Assembly: GCA_033557465.1 (NCBI GenBank)
Contig: CM066047.1
Coordinates: 434,001 to 498,000 of the forward strand
From: Ichthyophis bannanicus
Lineage: Eukaryota > Chordata > Amphibia > Gymnophiona > Ichthyophiidae
Direction: 5' to 3'
Length of the DNA: 64,000 nt
Shown here: positions 53,080 to 63,586 of the stretch, piece after piece
Layout of the letters: the number at the start of each line of letters is the position of its first letter
How positions within the stretch are numbered: the stretch's first letter is position 1
Program-made: the position numbers and the translations under genes
Notes under the pieces: generated by a model
Told to the model about the DNA's origin: nothing
Seen by the model: the letters and a program-made list of their open reading frames with translations, nothing else
Databases searched by the model: none

Positions 53080-53720
53080 TCTAGTCCCATTCTCCCATGC
53101 GCCACATCAGCCCATTTCCAGTCCTATTCCAGCTCTTCATAAGCCCATTTCCAGTGCTAGCCCTCACATCACAGGCCATTTCCAGTCCTTATATACCATG
53201 CTATTCTGCATCAGTGTGGAGCCCCCTAGCCCCCGCCCCCCAATCACAGCCCATTTACAGTTCAAGTCCCCCATCACAGCCTATTTCCAGTCCTAGGCCC
53301 CCCACCATCACAGCCCATTTGCAGTCCTAGCCCCCCCCCCTCACCATCACAGCCCATTTGCAGTCCTAGCCCCCCTAATCACAGCCTATTTCCAGTCCAA
53401 GTTCCCCCTCCCTCCACCATAGCCCATTTGCAGTCCAAGTTCCCCCCCCCCCCATCATAGCCCTTTTCCAGTCAAGGTCCCCCCCCCCATCACAACCCAT
53501 TTCCAGTCCATGTCCTCCCATAGCCCTTTTACAATCCAGGTCCCCCCCCAACACAGCCCATTTGCAGTCCAAGTCCCCCCCCCCCTAGTCCTTTTCTGGT
53601 CCAGGTCCTCCCCATCACAACCCATTTCCAGTCCAAGTCCCCACCCCCCCTATAGCCCTTTTCCAGTACAGGTCCCCCCCCCCCCATCCCAGCCCATTTG
53701 TAGTCCCCCCCCCTCCCGTG
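53080..53720. repeat. Minisatellite inside hAT element
   Basis: An irregular repeat of about 35-50 bp with the core CACAGCCCATTTCCAGTCC followed by a poly-C run. C-run length varies from unit to unit, so assembly errors are likely here. Confidence 0.85.
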
Positions 53721-53976
53721 CAGCTGCTGCTCCTGCTTCTTACTGAGCAGCAGCTGCAAAAAAGTTAATTTAAAAGTAAGGAAACCTGTGAGAAACCCTC
53801 AGCTCCTATGAAACTCCTTCTGCAGGGTCCCTGGCTGAAAAGGAAGTGACATCAGAGGGGCGGGCACTGCAGAAGGAGTTTCATAGGGCCGGAAGGCCCC
53901 TCACAGGATTCCTTACTTTTAAATTAACTTTATTGCAGCCGCTGCTCTGTAAGAAGCAGCAGCAGCGGCTGCAAGG
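53715..53976. repeat. Long inverted repeat (hairpin) inside hAT element
   Basis: Left arm blocks GCAGCTGCTGCT, AGTTAATTTAAAAGTAAGGA and CTATGAAACTCCTTCTGCAG are mirrored by CTGCAGAAGGAGTTTCATAG, TCCTTACTTTTAAATTAACT and AGCAGCGGCTGC. The arms are about 110 bp with a loop of roughly 40 bp around 53828-53868. Confidence 0.85.
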
Positions 53977-54159
53977 GGGGGGGGGGCCAGGACTGTGATT
54001 GCAAGCGCAAAGCCGGTTTTCTGCTCTGGCCGCTCCCAATCTCGCAACCAGAGCAAAAAACCGGCTTTTCAATGGCCGATTTCGGTTCTCTGCCGGCAGC
54101 CGGCCCGACCACAGGAAAACCGGCCAGGCCGGCTGAAAACCGGCTGGTTGGCAACCCTA

Positions 54160-54467
54160 ATCAGCCCCCAGTGAACTATTGACAAAACACACTCAAAGGA
54201 GCAACAAATAAGTAGCTGAACACAACATTTTAACTAAATACCTTACTCTCATAGAAACATAATGCTGAACCAGCGACTACCTAATGCAAATAACATTAAT
54301 ATTATCATTGCTTATAACTTTTTTTTTTTTTTTTGGAGACAGGCCTTTTTACCTTGCGCCCGTCCTCCCCCTTAATGAGACATAAACTGAGACCGCAAAA
54401 TAGTCATACTTACCGGAGACAGCCCCTGGCCCCCACTGAACACCCCCTGCTTACAAGCCCATTCCGG
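54160..54467 (-). other. DIRS-2 non-coding region
   Basis: Sequence between terminal repeat and internal complementary region, with a T-run at 54319-54334. No coding. Confidence 0.6.
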
Positions 54468-54575
54468 GTGGGAATGAGGACTAAACTGGAGTCTCTAAAA
54501 GAACTACAATTACCAGGTAAGTGTAATTCCTATTTCTTTAGCGTTCCTCCAGTTTAGTCCTCAACTCCTGGGATA
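54468..54575 (-). repeat. DIRS-2 internal complementary region
   Basis: The first part (AGGACTAAACTGGAGTCTC, AAGTGTAATTCCTATTTC) is the reverse complement of the 52216 terminus. The second part (CCTCCAGTTTAGTCCTCAAC) should match the other terminus, which lies beyond 64000. The two termini share the CCAGTTTAGTCCTCAACTCC block. Confidence 0.82.
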
Positions 54576-54588
54576 TAACAGAGCAGTA

Positions 54589-55348
54589 CTAGAGGGAGGG
54601 ACCTTTCCAACCGGCTTGTAACACCACCGACCCGAACACAGCATCTTTTGCTGCCAACAAATCCAGGCGGTAGTGTTTACTGAACGTATGAAGCGACAAC
54701 CAGACTGCCGCCCTACAAATTTCCACAGGTGGCACCAAGCTATACTCCGTCCATGACGCCGCTTGCGCTCTGGTAGAGTGAGCTTGAAGCCCCTCCGGAA
54801 CCTCACGGCCATCCAAGATATATGCGGAGGCAATTGTCTCCCTAATCCACCTAGAAATAGAAGCCTTTGCTGCCGCCTCTCCTTTACGCGGACCTCCGAA
54901 TAACACGAACAAACGATCTGATTTGCGATAGGACTCCGAAACCTTCAAATACTGTTGCAAGACCTGCTTCAGGTTGAAGCGATGGAGCCTGCGATCCGAA
55001 GCACTACCTCCTAGCGCCCCCAGAACTGGAAGGGACACCGTCTGATTCAGATGAAACGGAGAAACCACCTTTGGCAAAAAGGAAGGCACTGGCCGCAACA
55101 CCACTTTCTCTTCCGAAAAAGATAAGAAGGGCTCTCTACAAGAAAGCGGCTGCAACTGAAATGCGTCTCGCTGAACAAATGGCTACCAAAAATACCATTT
55201 TTAACGTCAAGTCCTTCACCCACCCCCTGTATAATGGCTCAAAAGGCGCCTTAGACAACGCCCCTAGAACCAAGTTGAGATCCCATGAAGGCACCATGAC
55301 TCTACGAGATGGACACAACTTGGAAACGGCCTTCAGGAACCGCAACAC
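54589..55348 (-). pseudogene. DIRS-2 tyrosine recombinase, catalytic half
   Basis: The catalytic residues of a tyrosine recombinase are all readable: Arg in AICSARRISVAA (frame 55348-55136), the H-x-x-R box in LQAHSTRAQAASW and nucleophile Tyr in TFSKHYRLD (frame 55155-54589). A frameshift lies near 55145. The N-terminal core-binding part is at 59966-60360, separated by the L2 insertion with some recombinase sequence apparently lost between. Confidence 0.9.
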
Positions 55349-55734
55349 ATTTTATTTATTTATTTATTTATTTACTTACTTATTTCTTCTATACCGCCCC
55401 TTCCAGTGATCAGGGGCGGTTTACATGGAACAAATTATGTATACTACTGTATACTTTACATGGAACAGGAAACTTTCTAACTTTTTACATGGAATAGATT
55501 AACAAATTATGTGTACTACTGTATACATTACATTGTAACAGAGAAACTGAGAAACTTTCTAACTTTTTACAGTAGTGACAGGTGTGAAAACTGTCCAAAC
55601 TATTTACATAGGTTATTTACAAGTGATTCAATACAGTGGTTTACAAGATAATCGTGCATCATGTGAGTGTGGTGGAATTTATTTCCATTTTACCAAGAGT
55701 TTTGTGTGTGTGTGAGGGGGCTGTGTGAGGTTAT

Positions 55735-57735
55735 CTAGTTGTGGTTTAGGGGGGTTCTGAGTTGGTATGTCTGAGGATGTTGTGTAACAGAGCTAGTGGG
55801 GTAGGAGATTTGGAAGTGTTCAGAGAATAGATATGTTTTGAGTTCCTTCCGAAATTGGGCAAGGTCCTTTATGGAGCGGAGGTCTAGTGGGAGATCATTC
55901 CAGAGCATGGGGGCAGTGAACGAGAAGGCTCTGTCACTTGTGGATTTTTTAGTCTTCTTGAATGAATTTGGTATGTCAAGTGAGTAGACTGCATTTTGTC
56001 TGCGAGCTCTCGATTCAGATGGGGTCTGAAGTAATGTTAGATGTGATGGGGCGAAGTCATTTAGAAGCTTGAATGTTGTTAGGAGAATTTTGTATTTGAT
56101 ACGGCTGTTTATAGGGAGCCAATGTAGTTCTAGGAGTATAGGGGTCACATGGTCTGTTAGGCGAGCTTTAGTAGTTATCTTTGCGCAGATGTTCTGGGCT
56201 CTTTGTAATAGGTATGTGGTTTTTTGTGGTAGGCCAATCAGGAGACTGTTGCAGTAATCAAAATGGGGTGTGATGAGTGTATTAACAACCGATCTAAAGT
56301 CATGTGTATCCAAGAGGGGCCTTAGATGTTGTATGGTTTTGAGTTTAAGAAATATGGTTCTTACTGTCTGCTTTATGTGTGGTGTCATGGTGAGGGTATG
56401 GTCTATTATTACACCCAAGTATTTTATCTCTTTTTTAACGGGTATAGATGTATTGTTGATTGAGATTGTTGTTGGAAACGTGTCCTCAGTCACAGGTGTT
56501 CTTGTAACGAACATTGCTTCCGTTTTTTTAAGGTTAATGCTGAGGTAGTTAGTTTCCATCCAAGAGGTGGTTTCAGCCATGCACTCAGCTAGGTTGCCGT
56601 AAGTGTGGTTTTTTGTGGTTATGGGGATAACGAGCATGATATCGTCAGCATATATAAAGTGATTAATCTTGTGTTTTCTAAATATGTTTGTGATAGGTTG
56701 CAGGTATAAGTTGAATAGAAGGGCAGAAAGGGCTGATCCCTGAGGTATACCTTGTCCTTGGGGGAAGGTTTCTGATGCTTCTTGATCTATCTGGACACGT
56801 ATTAGTCTATGTGTGATGTAGGACTTGAACCATTTGAGAACAGTTCCACCTATTCCTAAGTTTTCTAGTCTGTTAATCAAGGTGGGGTGGTTGATGTTGT
56901 CAAAGGCGGCCGAGATGTCAATAAAGAGTAGTAGGAAACCCTGATTGTTGACATCTGTGCCTTTGATGAGGTGGTCAATCAGTGTGATCAAGAGGGTTTC
57001 CACTCCGTGAAAAGGGCGAAAACCGAATTGGTGTGAATCAAGGGGTTTATGTTCATCAATATGCTCTTGTAATTGTAGTTGAATTGACTTTTCTATAATT
57101 GTAGCTATAAAAGGAATGCTAGCTATTGGTCTGTATGAATTGGGGTCTTTTGAGTCAAGTTTATTGTTTATTATTGGGCGAAGCGTTGTGAGCTTTAGAG
57201 CATCTGGCATAATGCCCTGCGAAAGGGACAGGTTCACCATGTATTGGATGTTTTCAGCAAGTTCTTCCTTTGTATGTTTAATCCAGGACACTGGGCAAGG
57301 ATCGAGTGGGGAGGTAGTCGTGTTGATCATTGTTATGATTTTAATGAGCTGTTTTCGATCCACAGTGTGGAAAGTTGTCCAGTTGTTATTGATATTGGTG
57401 TTTGTAGTCAGTATTGGTGTTAGAGTATTGGGTTTAGATTTTAGTTTTTCGGCAAAGTGGGATGCTAAGGTTTGAATGCTTATTGTTGGTAGCTTTGGCT
57501 CGGAGTTCTTTGTTTTAGTTAGTGTTTTTACAATTGAAAATAGTTCTCTAGGTCGGTTGATGGCTAGATTTATTACTTTAGAGTGGTAATCCCTTTTCGA
57601 TTTGTTTATTGCATTTTTGTATTCGTTAAGTGTGTTCATATACTGAGATTTATTTTCATCTGTTTTAGTTTTTCTCCATCTCTTTTCCTGTTTTCTTAGT
57701 TGTTTTTTAGTTTTGCTAGTTCTTTGGTGAACCAT
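55735..57735 (-). pseudogene. L2-like LINE ORF2, reverse transcriptase
   Basis: An open 666-codon frame encoding the linker, the complete RT and the C-terminal domain. Motifs: NSYRPIASIPF, FGFRPFHGVE, FIDISAAFDNINHPTL (catalytic Asp), IPQGSALSALLFNLYL, HFIYADDIML (catalytic Asp pair), KYLGVIIDHTL, the L2 signature HWLPINSRIKYKILL, and FRKELKTYLFSEHF near the end. All RT catalytic residues are present. It is separated from the endonuclease by two one-base frameshifts, near 57715-57725 and at about 58024, so it is only just inactivated. The apparent start Met is internal to ORF2. Confidence 0.95.
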
Positions 57736-58881
57736 TTTTCTGACTTTTTCGTTTGTCTATGCCTATTACGTGTGGGGATAGCTGCTTCATGTATTGTTAG
57801 GTTCCAGTGATTTATAGCGGAGTTGATGTCAGGGGGGTTTTCGTCGAGTGCTGGTAATACTTTGTTAAGGAATGTATCCTTGTCAAAGTGGGCAAAGCGT
57901 GATAAATGGGGAGATGTGCTTGTTGTATTTGGTGTTGCTTGTGCTGGGAGGTGGAGTGTTATGAGGTGATGATCGGACCATGGTACTTCTGTTGTAGTTG
58001 GGGGTGTGAATTGTTGATGGTTATTAAGGGAGGAAGATGAGATCTAAAGTGTTACCTTTTATGTGTGTGGGGGTATGAACTATCTGTGTATATCCCATTT
58101 GGTTCATGGCATCCATGAAGTTATCTGATTGGGGTTTATTTAGTGAGGGGAGGTTTAGGTCACCTAGAATTACTAGTGGTTTGTTTTGTGATGCTGTGCA
58201 TGCAAGTTCAAGGATGGAGGATAGGTTTTTTTGATCAGCTGAGGGTGGTCTATATATGAGGGAGAGTGCCATGGTTTTGCTTTGTATATTAATGATGTAG
58301 ATTCCATCTATATTATTCAGGCTTGTTAAGGTATATTGTAGGACTTTTTTGGTAAGTATGAGTGCGCCACCACCTCTTTTTATATTGCGATGGCAGGTGA
58401 ATACATCATATTGATGCGTGATTATTTGGTTTAATAGTATGGTGTCTGTGGGTGAGAGCCATGTCTCAGTGATGCAGATAATATCTGGGTTTTTATCTTT
58501 TATCATATTATTGATTATTGGTATTTTGTTTCGTATGGATCTGATATTTATTAGGTAGAGCTTGGTTTTAGTGTCTATATTAGCTGTGTTGTCCTTTATA
58601 TTGTTTTGTGATTGACATTTTATTTGGATAAGTCTGTGGGGGCGTCTGCCTGAGTCGTGACGTGAAGAATGGTTGTGGGAGTGCGAGTATGTTATTATGT
58701 GTTGCGGGTTTTGAAATAAGTTTTGGGTGGTGGGGATGCTATATGGGTTCTGATAGTGGTTATGAATAATGGGGATGTTGGTGTAGGGGCTTTGATTGGA
58801 TTTGTATGTGTAAATGTGTTGTGTTAGGAGTGTTATTAGTAGGAGAGTGAGGGAGAGGTTTGTACATTTTATTGGAGACAT
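57736..58881 (-). pseudogene. L2-like LINE ORF2, endonuclease
   Basis: APE-type endonuclease. Frame 58881-58024 has LINIRSIRNK, the active-site Glu in CITETWLSPTD, GGALILTKK, LSLIYRPPSA and LGDLNLPSLN. After a one-base shift at 58024 the next frame carries VPWSDHHLITLHL with the catalytic S-D-H and leads into the RT frame. The first Met (58881) opens on a hydrophobic stretch, and where ORF2 starts is uncertain. Confidence 0.92.
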
Positions 58882-58889
58882 TATGTATT

Positions 58890-59330
58890 AGGTGGAGGGT
58901 TGCTGATGATAGTACAACAGTATATGAGGCTACTAACAATGCTATATAGGTTAGTGACAACAATATATGAGACTTCTAGTAGTAGTATTACATTAAGCTA
59001 CTGGCAACAGTATATGAGGCTACTAATAGTGTTAGGTAGTTTACTGACAACAGTAAAAGTTTCTAACAGTGCAATATGGTCTACTGACAGTGTTATATAG
59101 GTTACTGACAGTAGTATAACAGTATATGAGGCTACTGACTATGTTATATGGGTTACTGATATCAAGGATTATTGACAACAGTATATGAGGTTACTAGTAA
59201 TATTACATGGGTTACTGACAACAGTAAGTGTGACTCTTAATAGTGCTGTAAGGTCTACTGACAACAGTAAGGTCTATTGATAACAGTAGGGTCTACTGAC
59301 AACAGTATATCGCTATAATTTGGTATGCTG
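58890..59330 (-). repeat. Irregular tandem repeat 5' of L2 ORF2
   Basis: More than ten imperfect units of about 30-45 bp with the core CTACTGACAACAGTATATGAGG. It lies between the endonuclease and the 5'UTR, so is probably part of the LINE. Confidence 0.8.
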
Positions 59331-59604
59331 GAAGTCTCTGCTATAGCTAAATCATTAGGGAGTGTTATACTTGCTGAGATCGATGGATGGTCTGTTTCTT
59401 TTGTGATGGAAGGTAGTTCGACTTCAAGGGAGCTCCAGCTGGTTGATTGTACGTTGGTATCACAGAGCTGTTGATGAAGGATGGAGGTTGGTGAGGGTAC
59501 TTCTGCCGGCGTGTAGTACGAAGGAGCAACTCTTCAGCCTTGCTCCTATGGTCCGCGCCTAAGGGCCACGCCAAAGGGCCCTCAGGCGCGGGCCCGCCAA
59601 GCAC

Positions 59605-59978
59605 AGGCGCGCCTGCCGGCGCTTCTTTTTAAACGTTGGCTGCTCAGCCCCAATTGGGCAGAGCAGGCTGGAGGAGCAGCGTTGCTCCGGCGTGCTTCTC
59701 CCCGATCGGGAGAGCAGTGGCTGGGCCGGAGGGGAGCAGGCGGTGGAAAGGCCTGTGCGCCTGCCGGCACTTCTTTTTAAACGTTGGCTGCTCAGCCCCG
59801 ATTGGGCAGAGCAGGCTGGAGGAGCAGCGTTACTCCGGCGTGCTTCTCCCCGATCGGGAGAGCAGTGGCTGGGCCGGAGGGGAGCAGGCGGTGGAAAGGC
59901 CTGTGCGCCTGCCGGCGCTTCTTTTTAAACGTTGGCTGCTCAGCCCCGATTGGGCAGAGCAGGCTGGAGGAGCAGCGT
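59605..59978 (-). repeat. 148-bp GC-rich tandem monomers at L2 5' end
   Basis: CTTCTTTTTAAACGTTGGCT recurs at 59622, 59770 and 59918, exactly 148 bp apart; the third unit is partial. Units contain CCCCGATCGGGAGAGCAGTG and CGGAGGGGAGCAGGCGGTGG. They stand at the outer 5' edge of the LINE, the position of promoter monomers in some other LINEs. Confidence 0.92.
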
Positions 59979-60360
59979 GACAGTGCCATCAGCTGAACTC
60001 TTAAAGAACTGGCAGCAAAAGACCGTTATCAAATCCGTCTTGCAGAAAACTCAGAATCACCGGAACTGACACGGTCGCTGCACACACCTGCCTCTTGGAA
60101 CACCAGTCCTCAAACACGCGCCAAACACGAATGTATGCTAAAGACGTCGACCTTTTCCGTGCCCTTAGCAAAGTCGAAATAACTGCACTCGAGTAACCTC
60201 TTTTCTTCAACCTAGCCCTTTCAATGGCCAAACTGTAAGCGAGAATCGATCCACTTGAGGCATTCGAAGAGGACCTTGAAGTAACAGACTTTCTGACGCC
60301 GGCAGCCTCCAAGGATCCCCGTCGAGGAGTCTGATGAGATCCGCGTACCAGGGCTGCCTC
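59966..60360 (-). pseudogene. DIRS-2 tyrosine recombinase, N-terminal half
   Basis: In the frame ending at 60001: LAYSLAIERARLKKRGYSSA, then LRARKRSTSLAYIRVWRVFEDW and VILSFLQDGFDNGL, the core-binding domain. It overlaps the end of the RT/RNase H coding in a different frame, as in DIRS-1. The other half is at 54589-55348. Confidence 0.85.
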
Positions 60361-62201
60361 GGCCAGTCCGGAGCCACCAGCAACACTCTCCCCCGATGGG
60401 CCTCGATTTGTTGCACCACACGGCCTATGAGCGCCCAGGGAGGGAACACATAAAGGAGCCCTGGCCTCGGCCAAGGCTGCATCAATGCATCGATCCCTTC
60501 TGACATCCTTTCTCGACATCTGCTGAAAAAGCGACCCACCTTTGCGGACTGGAAGGTTGCCATGAGATCCATGATCAGAGTTCCCCACCTTTGAACTATC
60601 TGATCGTAGGCGTCCGGATGCAACTCCCATTCCCCCGCATCCACTTGCACTCTGCTGAGGAAGTCTGCCATCACATTGTCCTTCCCTGCAATGTGCGCTG
60701 CTGAAAACGCTGGAAGATGACGTTCCACCAACTCGAACAGCGCCTCTGCTTCCTCCTCCATGGCCACACTTGCCGCCTTGCCGATTTATGTAGGCCACTG
60801 TCGCCGAATTGTCCGACAACACGCGAACCGCTCTTCCCAATACGGTCGACTCGAGCGCTTGCAGTGCAAGTGCCACCGCCTTCAGTTCCAATCTGTTGAT
60901 CGACCACGTGGCCTCCTGTGCCGACCAGCAGCCCTGCGCAAACAGTAGTCCGCAATGTGCTCCCCATCTGGCGAGACTTGCGTCCGTCAACAACAGGAGC
61001 CACTCCGGTTGCTCCAGGGAAATTCCCGAATCATGGACTTCGGACGCAGCCACCAGTGCAGAGCTCTTCTGACTTTGACAGGGCAAGGAAGTCTGGTGTT
61101 TAACGAGTGCATCTGATGGGACCAGCGGCGGAGCAGAGCCCGTTGTAGTGGTCTCATATGAAATCTGGCCCATGGGACCACCTCCAAGGACACCGCCATC
61201 GTCCCCAGAACCTGAAGGTAACTCCACGGCGACGGCGCTGGAGTGGCTAAGAAGCGTTGAATCAAAGCCCTCAATCCTTGGGCTCGACGAATGGGTAGAG
61301 ACACCGCCCCTTTCCGAGTGTCGAAGCACACCCCCAGATACTTGAGATTTTGAGTCGGCACCAGATGGCTCTTGGAAAGATTGACCACCCATCCAAGACT
61401 CTCCAGGAGTTTCACCACTTTGCTGGTGACCTGAACACTCTCGACTTCGGATTTGGCTCGAATTAACCAGTCGTTGAGGTAGGGATGCACAAGAATCCCC
61501 TGCTTTCGCAACGCTGCTGCTACCACCACCACCACCATAATCTTGGTGAAAGTCCGTGGCGCCGTTGCGAGCCCAAAGGGCAACGCCTGGAATTGAAACT
61601 GCCCCCAAGGAAGGGCAAAACGAAGAAACCTTTGATGACCCGCTCTGATTGGAATGTGCAGATAGGCTTCGGTAAGATCGAGAGACGTCAAGAATTCCCC
61701 ATGACGCACCGCTACAAAGACCAACTTTAACGTTTCTATCCTGAAATGGGGAACCCAGAGACAACGGTTCACCCCTTTGTGGTCCAATATGGGACGAAGC
61801 GACCCGTCCTTCTTTGGGACTACAAAATAAATTGAGTATCGACCCCTGCCATACTCTTCTATCGGCACTGGCACGACCGCACCTAATTGCAACAAACGAT
61901 CCAGCGTGTGACGAATCGCTAGGGTCTTTCGTTGCCCTCTGCAGGGCGACATCACAAACGCCTCTCGCATCGGCTTTGCGAACTCCAGCGCATATCCTTT
62001 GTGAATTATTTCTAAGACCCACTGATCCGTGATAATTTGGGCCCAGGCAGAAAGAAACCCCCGCAGCCTGCCTCCTATTGGTTGGCTTTCCACCGGGCCC
62101 TGCCTCATTTCATTGTGATTTTCGAGCAGGCGACACGGCTGCTGAACCAAAACCTCTGCCCGCTCCCCGAAACCCACAAAATCCTTGGGCCCGAGATGCA
62201 A
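60207..62201 (-). pseudogene. DIRS-2 reverse transcriptase / RNase H
   Basis: Frame 62201-60987 holds RT: YGRGRYSIYFVVPKKDGSLRP, LTSLDLTEAYLHIPI (first catalytic Asp), FGLATAPRTFTK, and VHPYLNDWLIRAK, where the catalytic Asp-Asp has become Asn-Asp. RNase H follows in another frame (near 61005-60780): LLLTDASLARWGA, INRLELKAVAL, VLSDNSATVAYI. It then returns to the first frame (60767-60207): AGKDNVMADFLSR. Frameshifts near 61020 and 60780. The RT frame starts inside the end of gag. Confidence 0.92.
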
Positions 62202-63120
62202 ATCTCCTGCGCTGAAAACCCCCTAAGCGCAAGGAACGAAACCTCCGGACATCTCGGAACTGGCCCTGAAAGTCTGACATGGACTTTCCCTGCTTAGGCT
62301 TATCCTCCGGAAGTCTACCTCCCTTAACCAATCTGTCTAGGTCCTCGCCGAACAAAAGAGTTCCTTTAAAGAGAAGTTTACTGAACTGGGCTTTGGAAGA
62401 ACTGTCTGCAGCCCAATTTCTTAACCACAGGGACCTGCGGGCTGCCACCAACGATGCCATGCTATTAGCTAGAGCTCTGATTAAATCATAATGAACATCA
62501 GACAAATAAGCTGCCCCAGACTCCAGGCGATCCAGTTCCCTAAGAGCTCCCTGCTCCAACTGAGAAACTTGCCGCAGACTCTGGGACCATCTGAGACATG
62601 CTTGGGCCACCCAAGCTCCGCAAATGGAAGCTTGCAATGACAAAGCATCCGCCTCAAAGGACTGCTTCAACAAACCATCTACTTTTCTGTCCTGCGCGTC
62701 TTTCAGAGCAGCGCTACCTTCCACCGGAATGGTGGTTTTCTTGGTAACCGCCGAAACAGCAGCATCAACACTTGGACAACGAAAACACTCGTGGTCCTTA
62801 TCCGTTAAGGGGTATAACCTCTTCATAGTCCGAATCCCCCTTAGCCCCGCTTCTGGAAGATCCCACTCATCCTGGATCATATGGTCGATCACTCGGTGAA
62901 TGGGAAATACCACCTGAGTCTGTCTCACTGCCTGAATAATCGGATCCTCCCCACTATCGTCCTCCACTGGCTGTTCCGTAGCCAGATTCAGCTTTTGTAG
63001 GGACTCAGTGATGAGAGCAACTAACTCCTCCCTGCGGAACAACCTAATAATTTTTGCTTGATCCTCCGGCTCGAGAATCTCACCTTCCTCCAACTCCTCT
63101 AAAGCGACCTCGTGCTCCAC
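62110..63120 (-). CDS. DIRS-2 gag-like ORF1, main part (open)
   Basis: An uninterrupted 336-codon frame. The N-terminus is acidic (ELEEGEILEPEDQ), followed by a helical core with SLQKLNL, VDAAVSAVTKKTTIPVEGS, LKQSFEADALSLQAS and LESGAAYLSDVHYDL. The Arg/Gly-rich C-terminus (RFRSLRLGGFQRRRF, GFRGAGRGFG) should bind nucleic acid. A structural, capsid-like role is inferred from position and composition. It overlaps the RT start by about 90 bp. The true N-terminus, with a zinc cluster, lies upstream in another frame (63215-63586). Confidence 0.8.
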   Translation of the reverse strand: MEHEVALEELEEGEILEPEDQAKIIRLFRREELVALITESLQKLNLATEQPVEDDSGEDPIIQAVRQTQVVFPIHRVIDHMIQDEWDLPEAGLRGIRTMKRLYPLTDKDHECFRCPSVDAAVSAVTKKTTIPVEGSAALKDAQDRKVDGLLKQSFEADALSLQASICGAWVAQACLRWSQSLRQVSQLEQGALRELDRLESGAAYLSDVHYDLIRALANSMASLVAARRSLWLRNWAADSSSKAQFSKLLFKGTLLFGEDLDRLVKGGRLPEDKPKQGKSMSDFQGQFRDVRRFRSLRLGGFQRRRFASRAQGFCGFRGAGRGFGSAAVSPARKSQ

Positions 63121-63214
63121 TTCACACTCCTCCGAATCCTGCCACTCTACCTACGAAGGCGAAGGCTCCTGCAGCTTGGCTTTCTTAGTTGGCCTAGGCG
63201 ATCCGACGCCAGAG

Positions 63215-63586
63215 TCAGTCACACCCAACTGATGCCATGGCGCAGGGGGGGGGCAAAGTATCCGAGACTTTACCCTGTCGCCTTAAACAGAAGGCCTGAT
63301 GCATAATTAGTACAAAATCTGGACAAAAATCCCCGAGCTGGTCACCAGACCCCCCGGGTACAGGAGCCCCTGACTGCCCAACTGGAGAATCCTGACTGAC
63401 TGCCGCAGGGGGAACTGAAGCCAAGTCCCCCTCCGAAACAGCCCCCGCACTTTGAAGGTCTGTAGCCTTTGCCTCCATCTGGTGTTTCACGCTGGCGGAG
63501 ACTGCCATACAACCCCAACAGATCCCTGAATCAGCAATCGCACCTCTGCAGGTACCACACACGACACACTGAAGGCGTGCCACCAT
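63215..63586 (-). pseudogene. DIRS-2 gag N-terminal zinc-cluster part
   Basis: A 123-codon frame starting MVARLQCVVCGTCRG. Cys pairs C-x2-C-x2-C and C-x2-C (ICWGC) suggest a small zinc-binding module, analogous to the Cys cluster at the start of DIRS-1 gag. It is separated from the main gag frame by a frameshift or stop between 63120 and 63215. Confidence 0.7.

Larger units (their letters stand above)
52376..54159. mobile_element. Non-autonomous hAT element
   Basis: 1784 bp bounded by perfect 13-bp inverted ends TAGGGTTGCCAAC / GTTGGCAACCCTA and a perfect 8-bp target duplication ATCAGCCC (52368-52375 and 54160-54167), both hallmarks of hAT. There is no transposase. The interior has a C-rich minisatellite (53080-53720) and a long inverted repeat (53715-53976). 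Confidence 0.9.
55349..59965 (-). mobile_element. Nearly full-length L2-like LINE
   Basis: An L2-clade LINE in - orientation inserted in the DIRS-2 recombinase. It has a tail (TTTATT repeats on + strand at 55349-55390, then ACCGCCCCTTCCAG), a 3'UTR, RT ORF (55735-57735), endonuclease (57736-58881), a 5' region with irregular tandem repeats (58890-59330), a further 5'UTR (59330-59600) and GC-rich 148-bp monomers (59605-59965). Only two single-base frameshifts are visible in ORF2. No clear target duplication. Confidence 0.88.

Noticed and set aside
59636..59996. Overlapping repetitive ORFs on both strands in the 148-bp monomers
   Set aside because: They arise from the tandem GC-rich units and repeat the same peptide in shifting frames; a promoter-like repeat is the better explanation.
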